Positions 35,355-44,247 of a stretch of 64,000 nt of DNA are shown piece after piece. The position numbers and the translations under genes were made by a program. This stretch comes from Streptomyces sp. JHA26 (GTDB taxonomy: Bacteria > Actinomycetota > Actinomycetes > Streptomycetales > Streptomycetaceae), in NCBI RefSeq assembly GCF_002005565.1, contig NZ_BDJC01000013.1:1-64000 (forward strand), read 5' to 3'. How positions within the stretch are numbered: position 1 is the first letter of the stretch; the number at the start of each line of letters is the position of its first letter. The notes under the pieces were generated by a model. That model did no database searches, was not told the origin of the DNA, and worked only from the letters and a program-made list of their open reading frames with translations.

Positions 35355-35738
35355 GCGCACACCCTAGGGTGGCCGTCGCGCCCCGTGGGGGCGGGCGCGA
35401 CGGCCGCGTCCGCCGGGGCGGACGTGCGCGCCACTCTCGCCGATCCGCGGGGCGGGATTCAACCACTGCGCGCGCGTGTGACCTGTTCAACAACCCCACG
35501 GAAGGGAACCTGGCGGAATCCGTCCTCCGGCCGCACCCCGACCGCCGTCCCCGACGGTCCCGGGTAGATGTAAGGGACCGTCGTCCTCCCCAGCGGTGAG
35601 ACCGGGCGTCCGAGGGGATGAGCCGGACCCGTCCCGCTTCACCAGTCAGCACGACGTGACCGGCTTTTCCGGGCCATAGCGTCGAAGCGTCAGGTGGTGG
35701 CAGGGGGCCTCCACCGCGGACGAGGGGGCAAGCCCGTC
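35355..35738. promoter_or_regulatory. Divergent intergenic region, DUF1697 / MMPL, with a strong hairpin
   Basis: No gene is visible. Perfect 13-bp arms (GGCCGTCGCGCCC, 35371-35383, and GGGCGCGACGGCC, 35393-35405) lie where the DUF1697 mRNA leader should be. The segment 35457-35530 is visibly richer in A+T (ATTCAACCACT, TTCAACAACCCC) and is where promoters are likely. No regulator gene is adjacent. Confidence 0.5.
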
Positions 35739-37988
35739 ATGGGGAACGCAGACACACGGGTGCGGGGCGTCGCCGCCCGGGCCGGCGGCTGGAGCGCCCG
35801 GCACCGATGGGCTGCCGTCGGGATCTGGGTACTGTTCGTCGTCCTGGCGATGGGGCTCGGTTCGGCGGCCGGCCGCGTCGACGTCAAGGACAGCGAGCAG
35901 ATGGGGGGCGAGACGCGCACCGCCGCCCGGATCGTCGAGGACGCCGGGATCGACGAACCGGCCGGTGAGAGCGTCCTGATCCAGGCGAGGGACGGGAGGC
36001 TGACGGCCACGGACGCCGAGTTCCGCGCCGCCGTCACCGCGGTCGTCGAGGCGGTGGAGGGCACCGGCGAGGTCACGGGCGTGACCTCCCCGTACGAGAC
36101 GAGGACCATCTCGCAGGACGGCCGCAGCGCGCTGGTGCAGTTCGACATGCGCGGCGAGGCGGACACCGCGGGCGAGCGGGTCGAACCGGTGCTGAAGGCC
36201 GTCGAGGGCGTCCAGAAGGAGCACGGGTCGCTGCGGATCGAGGAGATCGGCGGCGCCAGCATGATGAAGACGTTCGACGACGCGTTCGGCGACGACTTCC
36301 AGAAGGCCGAGTACTCCGCGGTGCCGGTGGCCCTCGGCATCCTGCTCGTCGCGTTCGGCGCGCTGGTGGCCGCGCTGGTGCCGGTGGCGCTGGCGATCAC
36401 CGCGATCATGGCGACGATGGGTCTGATGGGCCTGGTCAGCCACTTCCAGCCGATGAGCGACACCGCCAACTCCGTGATGCTGCTGGTCGGTCTGGCGGTC
36501 GGCGTCGACTACTGCCTGTTCTACCTGCGCCGTGAGCGCGAGGAGCGCGCCGCGGGCCGGGACGCGCAGACCGCGCTGCGGATCGCCGCCGCCACCAGTG
36601 GCCGGGCGATCGTCGTCTCCGGTGTGACGGTGTGCGTGGCGATGGCGGGCATGCTGTTCACCGGCATCGCCGAGTTCGAGGCGATGGGTCTGGCCTCGCT
36701 GATGGTGGTCGCGGTCGCCATGGTCGGCTCGGTGACGGTGCTGCCGGCGCTGCTGTCCCTGCTGGGCGAGCGGGTGGAGAAGGGGCGCGTCCCGTTCCTG
36801 CGCCGGCGTCGGCGCCGGGCCACCGGGGAGGGCAGCCGGTTCTGGACCGCCGTGCTGCGGCGCGTGCTCGCCAGGCCGGTGCTCGCCGCGGCCGTGGCGG
36901 TCGGCGCCCTGCTGGCCGTCGCCGCCCCCGCCGTCGGCATGAAGACGCAGAACCTCACCCTGGACCAGGAGTTCGGCGACTCGCTGCCCCTCGTGCAGAC
37001 GTACGACCGGGTCAACGAGGCCTTCCCGGGCGGCTCCGACCCGGCCGAGGTGGTCGTGAAGGCCGACGACATCAACGCGCCCGAGGTGCGGGCCGCGCTG
37101 GCCGACTTCCGTACGCAGGCGGTCGGTTCGGGCGCCTCGCGCGGTCCGGTCGACATCACCGTGCACGACGAGCAGAACGTCGCCCTGATCCACGTCCCGC
37201 TGGTCGGCGGCTCCGACCAGGACGAGGCGGGCGAGAGCCTGGACAAGCTGCGCGACGAGGTCCGGCCCGCCACGCTGGGCAAGGTCGACGGCGTCGAGGC
37301 CCCGATCACCGGGCAGGTGGCCGGCAACAAGGACTTCAACGACCAGCTCGTCGGCTCGGTCGCGCCGGTCTTCGCGTTCGTCGTGGTCTTCGCCTTCCTG
37401 CTGATGCTGCTGTCGTTCCGCTCCCTGACAGTGGCGATCACCTCGATCGTGCTGAACCTGCTGTCGGTGGGCGCGGCGTACGGCATCCTCGTCGCCGTCT
37501 TCCAGCACGGCTGGGGCGCCTCGCTGGTGGGCGCGGAGGGGGTCGGCGCCATCGTCACCTGGCTGCCGCTGTTCCTCTTCGTGATCCTGTTCGGCCTGTC
37601 GATGGACTACCACGTGTTCGTGGTCTCGCGGATCCGCGAGGCGCGGCTGCGCGGCCGCACGACGAGGGACGCGATCCAGCACGGCGTGGTCACCACGGCC
37701 GGGGTCGTCACCAGCGCCGCGGTCATCATGGTCGCCGTGTTCGCCATCTTCGGCACCCTGTCCATGCAGTCCATGAAGCAGATGGGCGTGGGCCTGGCGG
37801 CGGCGGTGCTGATCGACGCGACCGTCATCCGGGGCGTGCTGCTGCCGGCCGTGATGGCCCTGCTGGGCGAGCGCAACTGGTACCTGCCGAAGTGGCTGCA
37901 CCGGCTGCCGGACCTCACCCACGACGAGTCGCCCGAGGCGGTCGCTCCGCCGGCCCGGGACGACGAGGGCGAGCGGGTCGGGGTCTGA
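35739..37988 (+). CDS. MMPL-family RND transporter
   Basis: A 749-residue membrane protein with the 2 x 6 helix RND layout. One N-terminal helix (WAAVGIWVLFVVLAMGLG) precedes an extracytoplasmic domain (residues ~45-185), five helices follow, then a mirror-image half starting near 385. The proton-relay signatures GVDYCLFYLRRERE and GLSMDYHVFVVSRIREAR occur at the ends of matching helices. Actinobacterial MMPLs export lipids or antibiotics or act in resistance; the substrate is unknown. GAGGGGG lies ~10 bp before ATG 35739. A 13-bp terminator follows. Confidence 0.93.
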   Translation: MGNADTRVRGVAARAGGWSARHRWAAVGIWVLFVVLAMGLGSAAGRVDVKDSEQMGGETRTAARIVEDAGIDEPAGESVLIQARDGRLTATDAEFRAAVTAVVEAVEGTGEVTGVTSPYETRTISQDGRSALVQFDMRGEADTAGERVEPVLKAVEGVQKEHGSLRIEEIGGASMMKTFDDAFGDDFQKAEYSAVPVALGILLVAFGALVAALVPVALAITAIMATMGLMGLVSHFQPMSDTANSVMLLVGLAVGVDYCLFYLRREREERAAGRDAQTALRIAAATSGRAIVVSGVTVCVAMAGMLFTGIAEFEAMGLASLMVVAVAMVGSVTVLPALLSLLGERVEKGRVPFLRRRRRRATGEGSRFWTAVLRRVLARPVLAAAVAVGALLAVAAPAVGMKTQNLTLDQEFGDSLPLVQTYDRVNEAFPGGSDPAEVVVKADDINAPEVRAALADFRTQAVGSGASRGPVDITVHDEQNVALIHVPLVGGSDQDEAGESLDKLRDEVRPATLGKVDGVEAPITGQVAGNKDFNDQLVGSVAPVFAFVVVFAFLLMLLSFRSLTVAITSIVLNLLSVGAAYGILVAVFQHGWGASLVGAEGVGAIVTWLPLFLFVILFGLSMDYHVFVVSRIREARLRGRTTRDAIQHGVVTTAGVVTSAAVIMVAVFAIFGTLSMQSMKQMGVGLAAAVLIDATVIRGVLLPAVMALLGERNWYLPKWLHRLPDLTHDESPEAVAPPARDDEGERVGV

Positions 37989-38006
37989 GCGGCCCGGGAA
38001 GTGGTG

Positions 38007-38040
38007 AGGGCCCGTCGGTCCGGGGGAACCGACGGGCCCT
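38007..38040. terminator. Bidirectional terminator between MMPL and glycosyltransferase genes
   Basis: A 13-bp perfect stem (AGGGCCCGTCGGT / ACCGACGGGCCCT) with an 8-base loop followed by TTC, placed between two convergent genes. Confidence 0.8.
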
Positions 38041-38062
38041 TCGCCGTCGCCGGCGCACGCCG

Positions 38063-39271
38063 TCAGGGGCGCCGCGCCGCCGCCAGTTCGGCCTCGATCA
38101 GGTCGGCCGCCCGCCGGGTGCCGCCCTCCTGGGCCATCTGCTCCCGGATCTCCCTCAGGCGCGCGGCCGCCTCCGGATCGTCGACCAGGGCGAGGGCGGC
38201 GGTGCGCAGCGCCTCGGCGGTGGCCTCCTCGGTCGCGAGCCTGCGGGCGACGCCGAGGCCCTCGAGCATGTCGGCGTTGACGAACTGGTCGGCCGCCTGC
38301 GGTACGGCGATCATCGGCGTGGCGGTCGCCAGGCCCTCCTGGCTGCCGCCGGCGCCCGCGTGGGTGACGAACAGGTCGGCCTGCTGGAGGATCGCCAACT
38401 GCGGCACCCAGGAGCGGACTTCCACGCTGTCCGGCACGTCGCCCAGCTCGGCGGGGTCGACGTGCGCTCCGACCTGGAGCACGGTGTGCCAGCCGGGCAG
38501 TTCGCCGAAGGCCTTGACGCACTCCCGGTAGAACGCGGGCTGCTTGGTGAAGGCGGACCCGAGGGAGACGAGGACGACCTTCTCTGCGCCCTCGGGGCGC
38601 GTCCAGTCGCCCTCGGTGGAGCGGTCCCCCTGGCAGGCGCCGACGAAGGTGTACACCTTCTCGTCCACCCGGTCGGCGTTGGGCTGGAGCGCCTTGGGGA
38701 TCAGCACCAGGGAACGGTCGGGGCGGCCTGTGAACGGGTCGGGGTGGTCGGTGATCCCGTTCTCCTCCAGCCAGGCGTGGAAGCGGGCGTAGTAGGCCTG
38801 CCCCCGCTCGGTCTTCAGCGGCTCCTCCCACATCGGCTCGGCGACCTCCTGCTCGTAGCCCTCCCAGGCGACCATGCAGGGCGACAGGGAGATCACGGGC
38901 ACGTCCCAGCGGCGGCCGAGGACGCGTGCGGCGTAGGAGGCGATGTCGTGCAGGACCAGGTCCGGCTCGTCCCCCTCGTACGCCTCGGCGAGCTGCGGGA
39001 GCGACTGGATCGCGTCGTCGAGGAAGGGCTCCACGTTGTCCAGCAGGGTGCTCCCCCACGCCTCCGGGTCGGCGTCGGGGCCGGGCAGCGTGCTGTTCCA
39101 GAGCTTGGGTTCGGCGCCCGTCCCGGCGACCTTGTCCGCGAGGAGCGGCGGGATCGCGTACGTCACCCGGTGCCCCCGCGCGACGAGCTCGCGGATCACC
39201 TCCAGGCTGGGGTTCACGTGGCCGTGGGCGGCGATGGAGAACATGGCGATGTGGGCGGGGCGACTGGTCAT
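38063..39271 (-). CDS. Macrolide-inactivating-type glycosyltransferase (OleD/MgtA family)
   Basis: A 402-residue GT-B glycosyltransferase extremely close in recalled sequence to OleD and MgtA, which glucosylate macrolides and many other phenolic or hydroxylated acceptors with UDP-glucose. [20 protein letters not shown] contains the catalytic His (first His of AHGH, residue 16). The UDP-binding C-terminal domain has [44 protein letters not shown]. Cytosolic. This suggests self-protection or detoxification of macrolides; no macrolide cluster is in the window. It appears monocistronic, with palindromes in its promoter. Confidence 0.93.
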   Translation of the reverse strand: MTSRPAHIAMFSIAAHGHVNPSLEVIRELVARGHRVTYAIPPLLADKVAGTGAEPKLWNSTLPGPDADPEAWGSTLLDNVEPFLDDAIQSLPQLAEAYEGDEPDLVLHDIASYAARVLGRRWDVPVISLSPCMVAWEGYEQEVAEPMWEEPLKTERGQAYYARFHAWLEENGITDHPDPFTGRPDRSLVLIPKALQPNADRVDEKVYTFVGACQGDRSTEGDWTRPEGAEKVVLVSLGSAFTKQPAFYRECVKAFGELPGWHTVLQVGAHVDPAELGDVPDSVEVRSWVPQLAILQQADLFVTHAGAGGSQEGLATATPMIAVPQAADQFVNADMLEGLGVARRLATEEATAEALRTAALALVDDPEAAARLREIREQMAQEGGTRRAADLIEAELAAARRP

Positions 39272-39289
39272 GTCCGCACCGTATGCGAG

Positions 39290-39316
39290 ACGAGACGTCT
39301 CGTGCAACCCTGTTGC
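39290..39316. promoter_or_regulatory. Two adjacent palindromes upstream of the glycosyltransferase
   Basis: ACGAGACGTCTCGT (39290-39303) is a perfect 14-bp palindrome, immediately followed by GCAAC-CCT-GTTGC (39304-39316). They start 19 bp before the glycosyltransferase start codon and so cover its promoter or 5' leader. They are candidate operators for a TetR-type (first) or other dimeric repressor; no regulator gene is next to them. Confidence 0.5.
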
Positions 39317-39348
39317 GGTGCCGCCGCCCCACCGGTCCGGCGGCACCG

Positions 39349-40632
39349 TCAGCGCTGGTAGCGGGCGAGTACCAGGTTGCCGTCCTCCTCCAGCCTCTCG
39401 CGCAGCTCCGCCATGCCGATCGCTCCGCTGTAGTACTCCTGGAGCGCGGGGGTGGCCACCTTGTCCTTCCACTCGGCGTAGCCGCGGACGGACTGCGCGG
39501 GCGCCGGGCGCAGGTGGGCGGCGAGGGCGGTACCGGTGGCCCAGCCCTTCCCGGGCGTGTGCAGGGCGGGGTCCTCCAGGGCCCGGGTGCCGGTGGGCAG
39601 CATCCAGTCGCCGAGGGCGAGGCGGACCATGTTGTCCGGCTGGAGGAGGAAGTCGACGAACGCGGCGGCCTCCTCCTTGTGCGGGCTGTCCTCGGCGATC
39701 GACAGGGTCTGCGGGCTGACGCCCTGGGCGAGCCCGTCGGCGCCGGCCGGGGCGGGCAGGACCTGCCAGTCGAAGCCCTCGGGGGCCTGCTGCTCGATCT
39801 GCTGGCGGTAGGAGAAGCCGAGCGGCACCATCGCGTACCTGCCCGCGAAGAAGCCGGGCAGGGTGTCCGAGCCGCCGCTGCCCAGGGTGGAGGCCGGGGC
39901 GCTGCGGTCGCGGCCGACCTGGTCGTGGATCGTGCGCGGCACCACCTGGTCGGCCTCCTCGAACCGGACGGTGACCCTGCCGTCCGCGTCCCGGTGGAAC
40001 AGCCGGCCGCCGGCGGACAGCGACAGGTTGAGCGTGGCGGACACGGGCTCCTTGAGCGGCCAGGCCACGCCGTACGTCCCGTCGCCGCTCAGCCGCTCGG
40101 TCACCTGCCGGAACTCCGGCCAGGTCCAGGGGCGTTCGGGCGTCGGGATCCGGACGCCGGACTTCTCCAGCAGGGCCGTGTTGGCGATCAGGACGCGGGG
40201 TTCCTGGAGGAACGGCACGCCGTAGACGCCGTCGCCGAAGGTGACCGTCTCCCAGCTGTGCGGGGGAATGTCGTTCTTCAGCCGCCGGGGCAGCAGGTCG
40301 GTGAGGTCGGCGAGGTAGCCGCCGTAGGCGAAGTCCGCGAGGTCGTCGGAGGCGTCGTGGATGATGTCGGGCGCCTCGCCGCCCTCGAAGGAGGTGAGGA
40401 GCTGGTCGTGGACGCTGTCCCAGCTGCCCTGGACGTACTCGACCCGCACGTCCGGGCGGGCCGCGTTCCACTCCTCGACCAGTTCCTTGTTGGCCTCGAC
40501 GGACTCCTCCTGCCAGGCCAGGGACTGGAAGCGCAGGGTGATCCGGCCGTCGTCGGCGTCGCCGCCCGCGCCGGTGCAGGCCGCGAGCAGCAGGGCGAGC
40601 GCGACGAGCACGGTGGTGGTCCTGGTGCGCAT
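39349..40632 (-). CDS. Sugar ABC transporter substrate-binding lipoprotein
   Basis: A 427-residue extracellular solute-binding protein family 1 lipoprotein. Signal peptide with lipobox LLLAAC (Cys19). The mature part shows [52 protein letters not shown], and [16 protein letters not shown], as in maltose- or multiple-sugar-binding proteins. Aromatic sugar-contact residues are present but the sugar cannot be named. Its start overlaps the upstream permease stop by 1 nt. No ATPase gene is in the operon, so a shared MsiK-type ATPase is likely, as is normal in Streptomyces. Confidence 0.92.
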   Translation of the reverse strand: MRTRTTTVLVALALLLAACTGAGGDADDGRITLRFQSLAWQEESVEANKELVEEWNAARPDVRVEYVQGSWDSVHDQLLTSFEGGEAPDIIHDASDDLADFAYGGYLADLTDLLPRRLKNDIPPHSWETVTFGDGVYGVPFLQEPRVLIANTALLEKSGVRIPTPERPWTWPEFRQVTERLSGDGTYGVAWPLKEPVSATLNLSLSAGGRLFHRDADGRVTVRFEEADQVVPRTIHDQVGRDRSAPASTLGSGGSDTLPGFFAGRYAMVPLGFSYRQQIEQQAPEGFDWQVLPAPAGADGLAQGVSPQTLSIAEDSPHKEEAAAFVDFLLQPDNMVRLALGDWMLPTGTRALEDPALHTPGKGWATGTALAAHLRPAPAQSVRGYAEWKDKVATPALQEYYSGAIGMAELRERLEEDGNLVLARYQR

Positions 40633-41465
40633 CAGCTCTTCACCGCCCCGGCGAGCATGCCGCCCGTGATCCGCCGCTGGATGAGCGCGAACACGACCAG
40701 CGAGGGCAGTGTCGCGAGGAAGGCCGCCGCCGCCAGCGGACCGAGGTCGGCGACGCCCTCGGCGCCGATGAAGTGGGTGAGCACGACCGGCAGGGTCTGT
40801 TTCTCCGGTGTCTTCAGCAGCACCAGCGCGAAGAAGAACTCGTTCCACGCGGTGATGAACGCGAACAGCGCCGTCGCCACGATCCCCGGCGCGAGCAGCG
40901 GCGCGGTCACCGAGACGAGGGTGCGCAGCCGCCCGGCCCCGTCGACCGCCGCGGCCTCCTCCAGCTCGGCCGGCACGGCGCGGACGTATCCCGCGAGCAT
41001 CCACAGCGCGAACGGCAGCGACCACACGACGTACACCATCACCAGCCCGGGCACGGAGTTGATCAGCCGGAGGTTCTTCAGGACCAGGAAGAGCGGGATG
41101 ATCAGCAGGACGAAGGGGAAGGCCTGGCTGACCACGACCCATCCGGTGGCCGCCCGGGTGAGCCGGCCGCGGCGGCGGGCCATGACGTACGCCATCGGCG
41201 TCGCGATCAGCACGGCGATCACGGCGGCGCCGAGCGCGGCGACCAGGGAGTTGAGCGCGGCGTGCAGCAGCGGCTGCTCGTCGAAGGCCTGCCGGAAGTT
41301 GTCGAGGGTGGGGTTCTCCGGGATCCAGGTGGGGTGCAGGCTCGCCAGCTCGCGCGGCGGTTTGAACGCGGTGGACAGCAGCCACAGGAACGGGAAGGCC
41401 AGGAAGACGAGATAGGCGAGCAGCGCGGCGTACTGGCCCGCGCGGGCTCCGGTCGAGGTCCTCAC
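40632..41465 (-). CDS. Sugar ABC transporter permease (MalG type)
   Basis: A 277-residue permease with six transmembrane helices. The conserved cytoplasmic EAA loop is [30 protein letters not shown] (about residues 185-215). [10 protein letters not shown] precedes it. It overlaps the next upstream permease gene by 4 bp and the binding-protein gene by 1 nt, so all three are translationally coupled. With its partner it forms the heterodimeric channel of the importer. Confidence 0.93.
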   Translation of the reverse strand: MRTSTGARAGQYAALLAYLVFLAFPFLWLLSTAFKPPRELASLHPTWIPENPTLDNFRQAFDEQPLLHAALNSLVAALGAAVIAVLIATPMAYVMARRRGRLTRAATGWVVVSQAFPFVLLIIPLFLVLKNLRLINSVPGLVMVYVVWSLPFALWMLAGYVRAVPAELEEAAAVDGAGRLRTLVSVTAPLLAPGIVATALFAFITAWNEFFFALVLLKTPEKQTLPVVLTHFIGAEGVADLGPLAAAAFLATLPSLVVFALIQRRITGGMLAGAVKS

Positions 41466-42397
41466 GCGTCGTCACCTCCCCTGAGCCGGCCGACGAGGAA
41501 GACGGCCAGCAGGACCGAGATCACGGCGACCATGACGCAGCCCATCGCCGCCGCGTAACCGAACTGCCCGTACCGGAAGGCCTCCTCGTAGGCGAAGAGC
41601 ATGGGCAGCCGGGTCCGGCCGCCGGGACCGCCGTTGGTCAGCACGTAGACCAGGGCGAAGGAGTTGACGTTCCAGATGAGGTTGAGCGCGGTGACGGCGA
41701 GCGCGACCGGTCTCAGGGCGGGCCAGGTGACGGTGCGGAAGCGGCGCCAGGCTCCGGCGCCGTCGACCGCGGCGGCCTCGTGCAGCTCGCGGGGGGTGTT
41801 CTGCAGGCCGGCGAGCAGGGCGACCGTGGTCTGCGGCATGCCGGCCCAGACGCCGACGACGATCACGGCGGGCAGGGCGGTGGCCAGACCGCTGAGCCAG
41901 TCGCGGCCGTCGCCGAGCCCGAGGTCGCGCAGGGTCTCGTTGAGGATGCCGGCGTCCGGGTTGTAGACGAGCCGCCACATGATGCCGACGACGACCTCGG
42001 GCATCGCCCAGGGGACGATCGCCAGGGCGCGGGCCAGCCAGCGCAGTCGCAGGTTCTGGTTCAGCAGCAGGGCGAGGCCGAGCGCGAGCAGGAACTGCGG
42101 CACGGTCACGCCGAGGGCCCACACCAGCCCGATGCGGAACGACTCCCAGAACAGCGTGTCGTGCAGCAGGTCCTGGAAGTTCAGGGCGCCGATCCACCGG
42201 GTGGGCTCGGTGCGGCCCGACTGGGCGTCGGTGAACGCCAGCAGGATGCCGTAGAGCAGCGGTCCGACGCTGAGCACCAGGATGGGGATCAGCGCGGGCA
42301 GCACCAGGAACCAGGCGCCGTGGTCGGGGCCGCGCGGTGGCCGGTCCCCGCCGGGCGCGCGGCGCGCCGGTCCTCTCACCTCGGTCACCGATGTCAC
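41462..42397 (-). CDS. Sugar ABC transporter permease (MalF type)
   Basis: A 311-residue permease, first of three genes in the importer operon. It has a hydrophilic N-terminal ~28 residues and six helices; the EAA loop is [32 protein letters not shown] (about residues 208-240), and the family-typical VYVLTNGGPGGRTRLPMLFAYEEAFR follows. A 276-bp gap separates it from the divergent phosphotransferase gene. No LacI-type operator was recognised in that gap. Confidence 0.93.
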   Translation of the reverse strand: MTSVTEVRGPARRAPGGDRPPRGPDHGAWFLVLPALIPILVLSVGPLLYGILLAFTDAQSGRTEPTRWIGALNFQDLLHDTLFWESFRIGLVWALGVTVPQFLLALGLALLLNQNLRLRWLARALAIVPWAMPEVVVGIMWRLVYNPDAGILNETLRDLGLGDGRDWLSGLATALPAVIVVGVWAGMPQTTVALLAGLQNTPRELHEAAAVDGAGAWRRFRTVTWPALRPVALAVTALNLIWNVNSFALVYVLTNGGPGGRTRLPMLFAYEEAFRYGQFGYAAAMGCVMVAVISVLLAVFLVGRLRGGDDA

Positions 42398-42673
42398 GTG
42401 GTCAGCCCCTTCGCACGGCTCGGACGGGCCTGGTCATGGTCGTCAAGGCGCTGTGCCCCGTCAAGGGACCGCGCACACGCTCCCACCTGTGCGAATGCGA
42501 CACTGGCCGTCGGATGGCGGGATTTCGGCGGTGGACGCGCACGGCCGGCGTGTGCCGTACCCCGGCGGAGTCCCGGGCCGTCCCCGGCGGCCGCACCGGC
42601 TCAGGCGCTTCGCACCTGCCCGGGCGACGGCGGGGCGGCGACGACGGACCGGAGCGGACACGGAGGACGGACG

Positions 42674-43537
42674 ATGGACGAGGCACGGGCGCGGGAGGTG
42701 CTGGCCGCGGCGGAGGTGCTGCCCGGCCCGGCGCGGGAGGCGCGGCTGCTCGCCCTCGGCGAGAACGCAGTCTTCGCCGCCGGCGACCTGGTGGTCAAGG
42801 TGGGCCGCGACGCCGAACTCCTCGGGCGGGCCGGCCGGGAACTGGCCGTCGCGGTGTGGCTGGAGGAGGCCGGTGTGCCGGCGGTGCGGGCGGCCCGGCC
42901 GGAGGCGCTGACGGTCGACGGGCATCCCGTGACCGTGTGGCACCGGCTGCCCGACGCGGTGCGGCCCGCCGAGCCGCGGGACGTGGCGGAACTGCTGCGG
43001 CTGGTCCACGCGCTGCCCTCCCCCTCCTTCGCGCTGCCGCCCCGCGAGCTGCTGGGCGGGGTGGAACGCTGGCTGCGGCTCGCCGGTGACGCGATCGCCC
43101 CCGCGGACGCGGCGTACCTGCGCGAGCGCCGCGACGGCTTCGCGACGGCCGCCGCCGCGCTCACCCCCCACCTGCCGCCCGGCCCGATCCACGGCGACGC
43201 GCTCCCCCGCAATGCGCACGTCGGCCCCGACGGTCCGGTCCTGGTCGACCTGGAGACCTTCTCCGCCGACCTGCGCGAGCACGACCTGGTGGTGATGGCC
43301 CTCAGCCGGGACCGCTACGGGCTGCCCGCCGAGGCGTACGACGCCTTCACCGCGGCCTACGGCTGGGACGTGCGCGAGTGGGACGGCTGCGCGGTGCTGC
43401 GCGGGGCCCGCGAGACGGCCAGCTGCGCCTGGGTGGCCCAGCACGCGCCGAGCAACCCGAAGGCACTGGCCGAGTTCGAACGCCGGGTGGCGTCGCTGCG
43501 GGACGGGGATCCGACGGTGCGCTGGTACCCGTTCTGA
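42674..43537 (+). CDS. Aminoglycoside-phosphotransferase-fold protein
   Basis: A 287-residue APH-family kinase-like protein. The nucleotide-binding lobe has ALGENAVFAAGDLVVKVGRD with the Lys, the catalytic loop is PIHGDALPRNAHV (HGD with the catalytic Asp, about residues 173-185) and the metal site is LVDLETFSADLREHDL. It may phosphorylate a small molecule such as an antibiotic or homoserine-like substrate, but no specificity can be claimed. It ends just before the C-terminal remnant of the exonuclease on the opposite strand, so the two were convergent neighbours. Confidence 0.85.
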   Translation: MDEARAREVLAAAEVLPGPAREARLLALGENAVFAAGDLVVKVGRDAELLGRAGRELAVAVWLEEAGVPAVRAARPEALTVDGHPVTVWHRLPDAVRPAEPRDVAELLRLVHALPSPSFALPPRELLGGVERWLRLAGDAIAPADAAYLRERRDGFATAAAALTPHLPPGPIHGDALPRNAHVGPDGPVLVDLETFSADLREHDLVVMALSRDRYGLPAEAYDAFTAAYGWDVREWDGCAVLRGARETASCAWVAQHAPSNPKALAEFERRVASLRDGDPTVRWYPF

Positions 43538-43814
43538 CGGCCGGGCGGGCGGGGCCGGGTCGGACCGGCTCGCCGGCCGGTTGGCGGACCGGCCACGCCC
43601 CGTCGACGACGGCCGCGGCGGCGCCCTTGCGGCGCAGGAAGCTCTGGAAGTCGGCCGCCCACTCGGCGTACCACTCGATCTGGCGGTGGTGCGGCTCCAC
43701 CGGTCCGAGGGCGGCGACCTCGGGGTGGCGGCCGGCTGTCGCGAAGGCCGGCCGGGCCGCGGCGAGGGCGTCGGCCGAGGCGTCGTGGGTGGCGTCGAGC
43801 GGGACGCCGTTCAA
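43538..43814 (-). pseudogene. C-terminal remnant of a DnaQ-like 3'-5' exonuclease
   Basis: A frame reading GVPLDATHDASADALAAARPAF ... HRQIEWYAEWAADFQSFLRRKGAAAAVVDGAWPVRQPA matches the last third of Streptomyces DEDDh exonucleases, including the ExoIII HxxxxxD pair (HDASADA). An in-frame TAG lies two codons before its first residue, where foreign sequence starts. The matching N-terminal part is found 2.7 kb away at 46470-46862 on the same strand. The frame stays open past 43538, antisense to the phosphotransferase gene, so the original stop is unclear. Confidence 0.7.
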
Positions 43815-44247
43815 GTACTACGAGAGCTCACGGCGCACCGGCCCTGGGCGGCAGGCGTCCGTCCGTGACAACCGTGCGGTGGAGAAGGCCGCCAAGCGTG
43901 GAAACGCCAGGTTTCTCTCTGTGCCTCGGTATACAGCCTTCCGCGACGTCGGATTGCGCGGCTTGTCTCCCGACGGGACCGCGGATGTGTCCTTCCGGGG
44001 CCGTAATACCGAGCGGAATCCCGTCATGGCGGAAACCAGCGGCTCTCCCAGGCAGCCAACCGAAACGATCGCGTCACTCGCATCGATCGCCGCTGATCGA
44101 TGCGGCCTGATGCAGCACGGTATCCCGCTTGCAGAAGGTGATCGCGATGGCCATCCTCAAAGGCGGCGATGCGCCGGCCCTCGCCCTACGCTCCCGATCA
44201 CGAGATCGACTGCTGAGCGAGCATCGTCAACAATTACGGGGAGCAAC
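43815..44247 (+). promoter_or_regulatory. Upstream region of the S1-domain gene, no gene recognised
   Basis: A 433-bp stretch of relatively A+T-rich DNA within the cassette. Short frames occur but none has a ribosome site with a recognisable product. It must contain the promoter for the S1-domain gene and the left junction of the insertion; no clear -35/-10 pair, palindrome or operator was picked out. Confidence 0.4.

Noticed and set aside
35646-39332. A 1228-codon minus-strand frame across the MMPL and glycosyltransferase genes
   Set aside because: The part over MMPL is antisense and low complexity; the part over the glycosyltransferase is in the wrong frame. The real genes explain the region.
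42398-42673. A LacI-type operator before the sugar ABC transporter
   Set aside because: No clear palindrome with a central CG was found in the gap, and no LacI-type gene is adjacent.
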